NCBI RefSeq assembly: GCF_000003815.2
Contig: NC_049995.1
Span: forward strand, 12,228,061-12,292,060
From: Branchiostoma floridae
Taxonomy: Eukaryota; Chordata; Leptocardii; Amphioxiformes; Branchiostomatidae
Direction: 5' to 3'
Length of the DNA: 64,000 nt
Each line of letters starts with the position of its first letter. Position 1 is the first letter of the stretch. Shown here piece by piece: positions 55,085 to 64,000 of the stretch. The notes beneath the pieces were generated by a model. The model was not told where the DNA came from. It saw only the letters and a program-made list of their open reading frames with translations, and did no database searches. The translations under genes were made by a program, and so were the position numbers.

Positions 55085-56227
55085 GCTTTTTTTGTCAGCT
55101 TCTGTCAATCAAAGCAGGAAGGAAACGTGACTGTGCGTTATGTAATTCGTCCCTTACCTAACGTTAGTGTGTAAGACAGACAGTGAAAGTTGAACGGTCT
55201 CTTTTCGACCATCTTTCGACCAAGTTCTTCGATATCATTCCGACCAACCGATCCTTTTTACTTAGACACGTTTACCGTGCCGAAAGTTTTTGCATAGTTA
55301 TTTACAAAGCCCACGACTTCTATGACAACACCTGCCTGTATTTTATAAGGGACCGCCAGAATACCTTCGGTTGTATATGTTGAAGGCCGCGGGATTTCAA
55401 CATGTCCAGAGAATTGAAGCGTATTTTTCACATGAAGATCTAGTCTGTAACATTTAACGTGCCAAGAGAAAATCGTTCAATCCTCAAAAAGTGGAGCAGT
55501 GTCCGAGGGAGCAACGGTCGTATTGCTGGCAGTGTCGTGCGTACGGTGAGCTACTTTCCTGTTGTATGATACCGGTTCAAATCACTGTTGCCGTGGAACC
55601 CTTTTTGTTGAAAAATATTAGGGACGTTTTTGCATTGCCTTTCTTTAAATCGGACTTGAGTGACTACAAGTGCCTGTATTAGAAGAGTGAACGGGGATAC
55701 GATGTGAGGTCAACAGAGACATTGCCGTTTGGAAATCCTGTCCGCGTCGGTGTAACGGGGTATGGCGAGGTTAGGTTCGTCTCAGGACGTTTGGCTGTTT
55801 TGATGCAATTTTAAAAGCAGGCTGTGATAGAAAGAACTGCTGACAAGGATCCACGACAGTTTTTTTTTTCTAACAAGACATCCGACAGGCTTGTACGAAT
55901 CGTGCACGACTGTATATACCAAGAATGCCTGCAGTTTGCGATCGCACTTCTTATGTGGCTGGGCTCTTACGTGTGAGTTTTTAAAATTTCCCAGTGTTAA
56001 GGTGATATTCTTTCAATCTTTCTCCGAATTGCAGGTTAGGGAAATAGCATTTTTTTTCAAATAAATCTCCGTAAATTGTAGAGAGAATTCATTATTATGC
56101 AAACTAGCATAAACTCTTTTAATTTCGATATGTAAAACTCTTAATCTGATATAGAAAATTTACAAATATTTTATCATAATTATTGGATGATATTCAATGT
56201 TTTGGCTCAGTTGAAAGAAACACTAAG
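55085..56227. other. Region upstream of the LRR-Ig gene
   Basis: No gene that I can support. It presumably holds the promoter of the LRR-Ig gene, and A/T content rises sharply from 55980 toward its start. Confidence 0.4.
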
Positions 56228-57856
56228 ATGAATTACGCAACATTATTATTAGTGTTAAGCTGCTTTGTATATCATGGTACAAGCCGTTGTTTAAACTTAG
56301 ATTATTGTACCTGTCAAACTAAAGTAAGATGTGAAAGTACAGTCAACCATACTTATCATTCTATTCCACATGCTTTGCCACAAGACACAAAAGATCTGGA
56401 AATATTGTCACAAAATATTGAGAAAATTGCACCAAGCGATTTTTCTTACTTGCCAATCTTAACAAGATTGATAATACGACAAAGCGGGCTGAGAAAACTG
56501 CTCCCAAAATGCTTCGAAAACCTGCCGAATGTCTACGACATTGACCTTTCAGAAAATGACATTAGCATGGTCGTAAATGACACCTTTATTGGATTGGCAA
56601 AACTTCGTACCCTACGTTTAACAGATAACAAAATTAACTATGTTGCTGATCGTGCATTTTTTGGGCTTATTCATTTGACACATCTCTATCTCAACAACAA
56701 CGACCTAAAACGTATTCCTTCTGCCATTGCGTCTCTTTCTGCCTTAAATTTTCTCATACTAGAGAGAAACCAAATAGAACTATTTCCCGAAGATCTAGAA
56801 TTCATAAAACACGTTCGAATGTTGAACCTGATGTATAACCCTGTCAAATGCAACTGTAACCTTCGCCCGTTTCAACAGTATTTTTTGTTACAAAAGTTGG
56901 TCGGAATCTATAAGCGTTGGGGAATATTCTGTGAGAACGACAGAGGAAAAACAGTCACCATAGAAGTAGCACGTTTGAAAACCCTCCCATGCAATGCATA
57001 CACCGTCCAAGTGTTTCCGAAGAACATTTCTGTAAGCGTAGGAAGTAACGCGTCTTTGTCGTGTAAGATTGTTAAGTGTAAGGAATTCGAGGATCTTCGC
57101 TTTACGTGGTTCCAACCAAACGGAAACGTCATCAAAGAAGATCATTCCTACGACTTGGTGGGAATTCAGGACAATGTTACTGATGGACAAAATTCATCCA
57201 TGTTGATGACAACCCGTGGTGAAACATGTGCCTCTGTGCTATATCTCAAGCGAGTGTCGCTCAACGAGACAGGCACGTACACGTGTGCCGTCAGCGCTCC
57301 AAAAATCCACACGGTAAAGGCCAGTGCCCTATTAACTGTCTGGGCGCCAAAAGGCAATGCGACTACCAATACTACCCTGGAAAATCTGCACGTAAACAAT
57401 ACGGCTACACCGGATACATTGTCAAACCGTAGCCGAACTGTTGTTTTGCAACAAAACTCTACACAAACCAACGTGAATGTTCAAACAACACCTAAAGGGG
57501 TGAAAGACGACGGCAACCTAACTTTTATACTGCTGCCGGTGAAAGCGAATGAACAATTTGCTGACTATATCCGCTTTGTAATGATTGTGGTTGCTATTTC
57601 TGTATCTGTGTCTTTATTAGTAGCTGGGTTTGCAACTCTCTTTAGCGGTCAATGGTCACGTAGAAGTCTTGAAGAAAATTTGAGGATGGCTAAGGTTGAA
57701 GGAGTCGTACTACAGATAGGAATACGTTTCTCGAGTGTCCTTGTGTTGAGTTCGATGTGCCACGGACCAGCACACCACTACGAGAATGATGACCAGGAAT
57801 CACTGGCACATAATGGCGGTGCCGACCACATCTACGAAAATGCTCATGAGATGTAG
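56228..57856 (+). CDS. Single-exon LRR-Ig transmembrane receptor
   Basis: The protein has 542 residues, starting at the methionine beside the signal peptide (MNYATLLLVLSCFVYHGTS). Domains: LRR N-cap Cys cluster (21-35), about six LRRs (54-205; for example LRTLRLTDNKI, LTHLYLNNNDL), LRR C-cap (CNCN...C...C, 208-255), one Ig domain (258-371, Cys 279, Trp 294, ETGTYTCAV), and an Asn/Thr-rich stalk with many N-glycosylation sites. The membrane helix is 450-472, followed by a 70-residue tail. The tail ends with two HxYEN motifs (Tyr near 518 and 536). It belongs to the LRR-Ig class that is greatly expanded in amphioxus and is proposed to act in immune recognition or adhesion. The partner is unknown. 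An AATAAA lies at 58572. Confidence 0.93.
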   Translation: MNYATLLLVLSCFVYHGTSRCLNLDYCTCQTKVRCESTVNHTYHSIPHALPQDTKDLEILSQNIEKIAPSDFSYLPILTRLIIRQSGLRKLLPKCFENLPNVYDIDLSENDISMVVNDTFIGLAKLRTLRLTDNKINYVADRAFFGLIHLTHLYLNNNDLKRIPSAIASLSALNFLILERNQIELFPEDLEFIKHVRMLNLMYNPVKCNCNLRPFQQYFLLQKLVGIYKRWGIFCENDRGKTVTIEVARLKTLPCNAYTVQVFPKNISVSVGSNASLSCKIVKCKEFEDLRFTWFQPNGNVIKEDHSYDLVGIQDNVTDGQNSSMLMTTRGETCASVLYLKRVSLNETGTYTCAVSAPKIHTVKASALLTVWAPKGNATTNTTLENLHVNNTATPDTLSNRSRTVVLQQNSTQTNVNVQTTPKGVKDDGNLTFILLPVKANEQFADYIRFVMIVVAISVSVSLLVAGFATLFSGQWSRRSLEENLRMAKVEGVVLQIGIRFSSVLVLSSMCHGPAHHYENDDQESLAHNGGADHIYENAHEM

Positions 57857-59575
57857 AACTATACATCAGTGCTCAAGGAAAGAAAAGGCGTACAGACAAA
57901 AGAAAATTAAAAGGGGGGATATTCGCATTGCGAAACAGCTAAGCAAAGCGTGTACTCCAAACAGCAGTTACTCAACCCACTGAATATGATTTTGGAAAAG
58001 CATGTACACAAAAAAGCAATATTATGACAAGCAACTGGACATGATTTTGGAAACGGTCAGACGTTTCAGATAGCATCCACTACCTTTCGACAGTGACACT
58101 GCATGTATTTCTTCAGGCAGCATACTCTTTTCAAAGTAACTGCTGTAAGTAAAGTAATATCAATACTTAATCAAACCTAGAAAATGATATTATACACCGA
58201 TCTAAACTTGTAATGTTAGACATTTATATTTATGATAATTCTAACTTTTACCAAATATTTAGTAGATGAATATTACCAACGAGACAAAAATGTATGTTTA
58301 GGTGGATATACAATGCTTGCCAAATTTGCTGTAGACTGAAGCATTCTGACAATTATAGCATATATCAGAGTCTGTACAGTAACCGGTAGCACGTAGCTTT
58401 AAATTTGGTAGACACATTAGATGTTCAGGACGAGTTACTCGTCCATATTCATGTAGTATGTAACGTGTTCGCAGACATGTGATGATACAACACGTTGTTT
58501 CCTGTACTGTGCTCGTGGGTTTTCAGACATTGTTTCTTACGTTGTTCTTGCAGAAAATATCTATTCTAAGAAATAAAAGAGATTGGACTGAGAAAAGCAT
58601 TCAGAATATATTGTGCTTGTGTGAGATTAATGAAATAAAATAGATGGAAATAGTTTGTTTTTGTTGTAGAAGTTGCGCACTTTCTTTTACATAATAATGA
58701 TCGTAATGTGTTTTCATCACACGTACAGAACAGATATGACGTCATTGCAGATGTAGTTATCGCATATTAATTATTCCCAATCAATCAAGCAAGCAAGCAA
58801 TTAATCGAGCAAGCAAGCAAGCAATCAATTAATCAAACCATAGTTACATAAAATGAGTGCAAATGTTATATTTGTTGTCTTTATTTGAACGCACACAACA
58901 AAAGCTCTTAGATAACGCTGATGTAACATATAACATATTATCTACTAGTATACAGAGACACAAAGTACTGGTGCAAAGACATGTATACACCATTTGGCCT
59001 GAGTACCATCAGAATTTATTTTACCGGGGCTCCCAGCATTAATGAAGATGGAGTACGGAATGGAAGCCCCAGTAAACTATTGGATGATACTCTGGTTATA
59101 CACCAATGACTTGTTTTTCCACAAATGCTATTCACATCGTACATAAAAAATACAAAAATACACATGATATGTTCATGACCTAAACGCAATACCATATACA
59201 CATGTATTTCCACTATGAATTCGCTGTGTTTTTTATGCTATTTATGGAGTTTGCTACATCTAATACAATTGTATGAACACCCTGTATTGCCATAGGCAAT
59301 GTAGTGGTTTCTTACAATGTATACTTTTGTCAGTACACTAGTTGTATCTACGCTCAGTGTCACCAGAGGGCGTGCTTCCACTGCATACATACCAGCTCAG
59401 TCATGCTAGGTATAGCTTTAGGATGGCTTCTTTCCAAGGGTACAAACTTTCACCGTATCATATCAAAAATGATATATTTACTTTGCTTCTTACAACTGCG
59501 CACAATAAAAAAAGAATGAAATGATTCTTAGTTCCAGTCGGTTAACGAAAATAGGGTAAACTATAGTTGAGATAT
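57857..59575. other. 3' flank of the LRR-Ig gene
   Basis: Holds the LRR-Ig 3' UTR (AATAAA at 58572-58577), a copy of the CAAGCAACTGG repeat at 58028-58112 and an AAGC/AATC-rich simple repeat near 58785-58840. No other gene is supported. Confidence 0.5.
58028..58112 (+). repeat. CAAGCAACTGG dispersed repeat, copy 1
   Basis: CAAGCAACTGG(A)ATGATTTTGG, then TTTCAGATAGCATCCACTA and CAGTGACACTG. The same sequence is inverted at 63811-63896. Shorter pieces occur near 57963, 49007 and 62328. Confidence 0.85.
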
Positions 59576-59712
59576 CTAGACTGTAACTGTCATGGTCCTT
59601 GTTTTTGTGAAGTCGTAATTGTATTCCGTGGTGACAAAATTATAATCATCGCTAGACAGGGAGGGACGGGGGGCGACATATTCTTCCTGGTACGTTGACC
59701 AATCGCTGGAGT
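59576..59712 (-). CDS. Candidate alternative terminal exon of the CARD-DD gene, Tyr-rich
   Basis: After a good acceptor (AAAGAAAGACAG), a frame of 45 residues runs to TAG. It is acidic and Tyr-rich (DSSDWSTYQEEYV, SSDDYNFVTTEYNYDF). Its phase (1) fits the donor at 60580, skipping the 59790-60085 exon, and also a weaker donor inside that exon near 59855. Composition looks coding-like, but the exon is unproven. Confidence 0.5.
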
Positions 59713-59789
59713 CTGTCTTTCTTTCTTGTCGTTTAAAACAGCCCACCTATATACAACATGTACATAACTATGTACATATATAGAGAGTA

Positions 59790-62700
59790 TTAGTTCGCTT
59801 CCACTGACATAGCCACGCCTGAATCCGGCGTCTGAACTTGTCGCTTCTCAAAACCTTTCCTAAAACCCGAGGCTCCTCCTTTTACGGGATGCAGCGTTCG
59901 GGACCGAGTGGGCCCGAAGTATCCCCCGGTTTGTGCCGACGCCGACCGACTGGACCCGACGTGGACTCCGGTGTCTGCCGAAGCTGTTCGGCTCTGCCCC
60001 GAACTGTTTTCGCTTCTCACAACGCTTCTTCTCCCGTTGGATCGGCCGTCTACGAGCTCACTCTTGTCCAAACTGACGTCTTCTTCTACAAGGTATACGG
60101 AAAAAAGTCACCACGTAAATGATAACAAATTAAATAACTGATAATCTGCAATTTTATTAACTCCATGTCTTTAAAGAAAATGGTAAAAGTAGTAGCACAA
60201 AATGTATGGCGCGGGAGTTGTGTAAAGAGAACTACAGGGTTTATTTAGAAAACGTACACATTTTGACAGATCTAGAATTAGATATGAAACAAAAACATGG
60301 CCGTCGTAGCGCCAAGCATATTGCAGATGAACAGATAACAGTGTAATATCTGTCATTATTGAAAATCAATGATTGTTTAACATGGTCTTTAGTAATAGTA
60401 GTGATCAATCAAAGATATTAGATCAGATTAGACCGGTCTAAGATATTTCAAATATTAGCTACGCATGCGCGTTGACAATTCCGTCAATTTTGTGCGCCAT
60501 TTTGGAAAGCAATCAAACGCCTTGTTGTTACGCTTTTATTTAACCTTGACGTTTGTTTTGACCTTGACCTCGCTCTTACCTGTCATGACGCTGTCTGCGA
60601 CCTCTGACCCGGGCACCTTGGTGTGGACGGTGGTCTTGACCACGGGGATGTCCGCGGCGGTCAGCTCGGAGGTCTCACTCTCGCCCTCCTGTGGCATGGT
60701 CACTCTCAGCGCTTCCACACCAGCTATGTGGGGATAAGAGCACGTTAAAGGAAAGCTGCACTATAAATGGAAATATACCCCAACGTAAAGTTCTCCCCTA
60801 TTTTACATAAGTCTGTCATAGTTTAGAGCTGTCTCACTGTTTGAAACTTGCGTCATGTTGACGGCTACTCATGATCACCTTACGATTGAATTTCGTGACG
60901 TCAGTGATCTAAATTTCTTATGCAGTATGACTAGTGCTTCTTAATCTGGCTTTGTTGTGGATGGATTTTAATGAACATTCCGATGAATTCGAGGGAATTG
61001 ACAAATTATCGGCATTTTTTAGATTTGTTTTTGTGCAGCTGTCATTTAAAGAACCCGCCACACATATTGACTAGAGTAACGTTAGGTGTCCTTCCCGGTG
61101 TGAGTGATTCAAAACCTGCTGTCCTATTGACACAACTGGGGCAATTACTGTCATATTGAGGTCACCTGAGTTAGCGCCAAATGGCAGCCGCTCCATAACC
61201 TTGCCATTTAGCCCCGGCTATTGTAAGCTCCTCCAGATACCCTTGAACCACCTCTACTGTTCTCCCTTTTAAATTAACCAATCAATATGGCGGATGCTAC
61301 TAGTACTAGTATATTACGTTTAAGCACTTGACTGCAAACACGCACTAGTACTTGACTTACTTGCGACGTATCCGAGGTTGAGTCTGTAGAGCGAGTTGAC
61401 CAGCTCGTCCAGGAGTCTCTCGGCGTCCGTGCGACAGTCCATCCAGCGGATCAGGCAGTGCACCAGGCGGTGGGACCCCAGTCTATTGAGGGGACAGACC
61501 ATTAGTTTTCATAAGGGACAGTCTAAGGAAGGGACCGTTAGTTTGTATGTGGGATAGTTGGATCAGGAAGTGCACCAGGCGGTGGGACCCCAGTCTGGAA
61601 AAGGCCGAAATGACAGACCATTAGGCCATATTCTTTTTTTTCATTACAAAGAGCGTAAGGAGCCCCTGTAGAAAGCGGATGGTACCCAGGCTAGACGCAC
61701 TGAAGCTCTATATATTCACATCTACCCTACTCGTTTGTCTGCAGCTGCATACACAGGGGATGTAGCTCAGATGGTAGAGCGCTCGCTTAGCATGCGAGAG
61801 GTACGGGGATCGATACCCTGCATCTCCAACTTTCTTTTACTAAAACATTTTTGCTCTGGAGAAGCACCTTATTTTTTCATCATCGACCATAAAAATCAAT
61901 CGTAGTGTCCAACAAAGGAAAATAAGATAAAATTTGAACCTATAAGCTGGTTTACGGATTAAACTTCGCATGTGCGGCGAGATGCGTTATAGGTATTATG
62001 TCAAAGGTAACGTCCTCTTATTACTTGTTTATACTATCCCACTATAATACTAATAATACATATTCCGACATGTTTTTCTTCATATTCCTTTCTTCTAATC
62101 TTTTTACACCTAACTCACTGCATCCAGCCCCAATGGGAAATGAAAGTGCAATAAACTTCATTGTCATTCTTATTTTCACATGGGCCCTCACCTTTGACAT
62201 ATTACCCAAAATATACAGCTTATTGCGCTTTCAGTTACTTATCAACTCCAATGACTGACTGTCAGGTACGTCGATGAAGTTAAGACATCCATGTTTTATG
62301 AGATGAAATACGACAAATAGCAAAGACTCAAGCAACTGGAAATGATTTTGATTGACAGGTACTGACCTGTTCTCCCGTTTACACGACTCGATCACTCTCA
62401 CAGGTACGCCCAAGTCTCGCGGCAGCGCGGCCCAACCGAGAGGTCTCGCGAGAGCCACGTGATAAGACACGATCTTGAAGATGTCTATGAGATCTGTAGT
62501 TCAGGAGAGTTTAAAAAAGGTGATATTTGATTAAACGATTCAAGTTTATGCATACTCTTACTGGAATTGTTTTAGCTATTATCAATATCATAAATATCAA
62601 AATGGGAGTAATACAATAAAATGTCATTTTGTACAATTACGCCAAGCTATTGACACATCTTCATCAAACTAATATTACAATGTGAATTTGCGTGCATATT

Positions 62701-63048
62701 CAAGGAATTCGACATTCGAAACGTCTTAAGCTTTCAAAAGCAGCTCCTTTCAAAGCAATGAGAAACAATACTGTTTTACTTGTGAATTTGCGTGCATCTC
62801 CGAGGAATTCAACATTCAAATCGTCTTTAGCAGATCTTAAGACAACTGTTAGCTTCTTCTGAATCATTGAGAAACAACGTTGTTTTACCTGACATATTTT
62901 CCCCTATCGTGCCCTCCAGTAGTTCAGCCAGGTACCCCTGGTGAGCCCCACACCGCGATCTCAGTCCGTCACAGAACGCCTTGAAGGCGCGGTCTCCTTT
63001 CAGTTTCAGTATGTGGAGAAAAGCTGCGTTCACTGCAAACTCGGAACT
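59790..63048 (-). CDS. CARD plus death-domain adaptor, RAIDD/CRADD-like (5' end off-window)
   Basis: Exons: 63048-62889, 62493-62367, 61482-61361, 60723-60580, 60085-59790, with consistent phases. The first visible exon encodes the second half of a CARD (FLHILKLKGDRAFKAFCDGL), comparable with the matching part of RAIDD. The next two form a death domain (LARPLGWAALPRDLGVP, then LIRWMDCRTDAERLLDEL). The last two encode a Ser/Thr-rich tail of about 145 residues that RAIDD lacks. RAIDD links PIDD to caspase-2 through these two domains, and a similar bridging role here is inferred. The first half of the CARD and the start codon lie beyond 64000. The tail could instead end with the exon at 59576-59712. 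Confidence 0.85.
61756..61828 (+). tRNA. tRNA-Ala(AGC): tRNA-Ala (anticodon AGC)
   Basis: A 73-nt cloverleaf. The acceptor stem GGGGATG pairs with CATCTCC (one G-U), the D arm is GCTCAGATGGTAGAGC, and the anticodon stem CTCGC/GCGAG encloses TTAGCAT with AGC. The T arm is CGGGGATCGATACCCTG and the discriminator is A. AGC read as IGC serves alanine GCU/GCC/GCA. No intron. It lies on the opposite strand inside an intron of the CARD-DD gene. Confidence 0.97.
61829..62366. other. Intron sequence downstream of the tRNA
   Basis: A/T-rich. A stretch near 62145-62170 (GTGCAATAAACTTCATTGT) resembles the tail of the LINE fragment at 18500 and may be another LINE 3' end. Nothing else is supported. Confidence 0.4.
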
Positions 63049-64000
63049 CTGAAAAACATATGCATTTGTTGAAATAAGGCTAACTTGTTTATGAGCTATG
63101 CCGTATCAATATGGATGATTGGATTAAGGCCTTTATTGTACATTTTTGGGCTAAGTACATTGGCATAATAACACAGAGTCATACACATTTTTGTACATAT
63201 CTAAACGTCCAATCTACTCTAGTAAAGTGCACATTCGACTTCCTCTCGCTTCTTGGTATTGTCATGCAAAACGGAAGACTTTATTTGACCGTCTATAGCA
63301 TGCTACAAATAATACTTAATATTACATTATATCAGTATGACAATTCTTATACCTTACATTTTGAAACACATTACATTAAATATTTGTATCCAATATCATT
63401 AGTTGCGATGATTGCAAGGGTACTATGTATTTGGCAACATGTGTACAAAGGTAAATAAATAAAGCGTTGCCCCTTTCATTGATACCACCGGAGAGTTTAT
63501 TTGTTGACATAACCAACCCTTGGCACACGAATATAAACAAAACAAAATCCCTTTTCTCTATCTCACGACCTACCCTCAACCCCTGCCAAGCCATCTTTTA
63601 TGTAGCCGGTAAGAACGATACAATATCAATAAATCGCTACACAATTGACGAGTCAACAAAAACTATAGGGGTTAACTACCTGCTACGCTCAGTGAAATAT
63701 ACAATACAAACTATCTTCAGCTTGACTTTGTCTTACAATGCTTCCTATTGGACATCTAAAATTGTCTTAATTCATAATTAGGGCATAAAAGACCAGTTTC
63801 TTCCAGATCATTTCAGTGTCACTGACGAAAGATAGTGGATACTATCTGAAATGTCTGATCGTTTCCAAAATCATATCCAGTTGCTTGAGTAACTGCTTTT
63901 TTGTCATACAATTATCTTTACACGTAGTGACCGACGAAAACCGAAATTTTCACAGATTTTATTTGGAAATAAGCTAGTTGTATTTACTGTAAATATTTGT
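63049..64000. other. Intron at the right edge of the window
   Basis: Presumed intron of the CARD-DD gene. No exon for the first half of the CARD is visible. It contains the second long copy of the CAAGCAACTGG repeat. Confidence 0.45.
63811..63896 (-). repeat. CAAGCAACTGG dispersed repeat, copy 2
   Basis: Inverted relative to the copy at 58028-58112 and about 90% alike by eye, including the TTTCAGATAG(T/C)ATCCACTA core. Confidence 0.85.

Noticed and set aside
59838-60122. Plus-strand frame of 94 residues
   Set aside because: Antisense shadow of the last CARD-DD exon, which fits splice phase on the minus strand.

Overview
The window looks like invertebrate deuterostome nuclear DNA, most probably a lancelet (Branchiostoma). 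Genes have many short exons with GT-AG introns, and introns are full of palindromic MITEs and decayed transposons. The genes are typical of amphioxus: death-domain adaptors, single-exon LRR and LRR-Ig receptors, and an unusual receptor tyrosine kinase. There are five assembly gaps: three of exactly 100 N (28774-28873, 34951-35050, 46908-47007) and two longer ones (51317-51993, 53838-54540).

Layout. (1) 2437-23574, minus strand: a ten-exon gene for a 581-residue protein with an N-terminal death domain, a middle module resembling the TRADD-N-associated type, a Pro/Ser-rich linker and a helical C-terminus. Its long introns hold tandem arrays, a tRNA-derived SINE, LINE remains, a deleted mariner and a MITE family. 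(2) 25336-30225: a 4.9-kb transposon-like element with CACTG ends and many TCCGGA motifs, carrying a nested piggyBac-type MITE. (3) 31927-41436, minus strand: a receptor tyrosine kinase with EGF-like and laminin-G domains, a Ser/Thr-rich stalk, one membrane helix and a kinase domain. Its 5' end is not resolved and its last intron holds two tandem transposon-like units (32241-35470). (4) 42958-47865, plus strand: UQCC1, a mitochondrial complex III assembly factor, in eight exons. (5) 49988-51223, minus strand: a single-exon LRR membrane protein. (6) 56228-57856, plus strand: a single-exon LRR-Ig membrane receptor whose cytoplasmic tail has two YEN motifs. (7) 59576-63048, minus strand: the 3' part of a CARD plus death-domain adaptor resembling RAIDD/CRADD, with a tRNA-Ala(AGC) on the plus strand inside one of its introns.

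Five of the six protein genes fit signalling at the cell surface or in cell death and innate immunity: two death-fold adaptors, two LRR receptors and one receptor kinase. Nothing in the sequence shows that they form one pathway, so the shared theme is an inference. A second theme is directly visible: pieces of exons have been copied in tandem at least four times (DD-gene exon 7, DD-gene C-terminal tail, UQCC1 exons 3 and 6), each copy lying in the adjoining intron or 3' region. Exon models were made by hand from reading frame, splice sites and phase, and no database search was possible.
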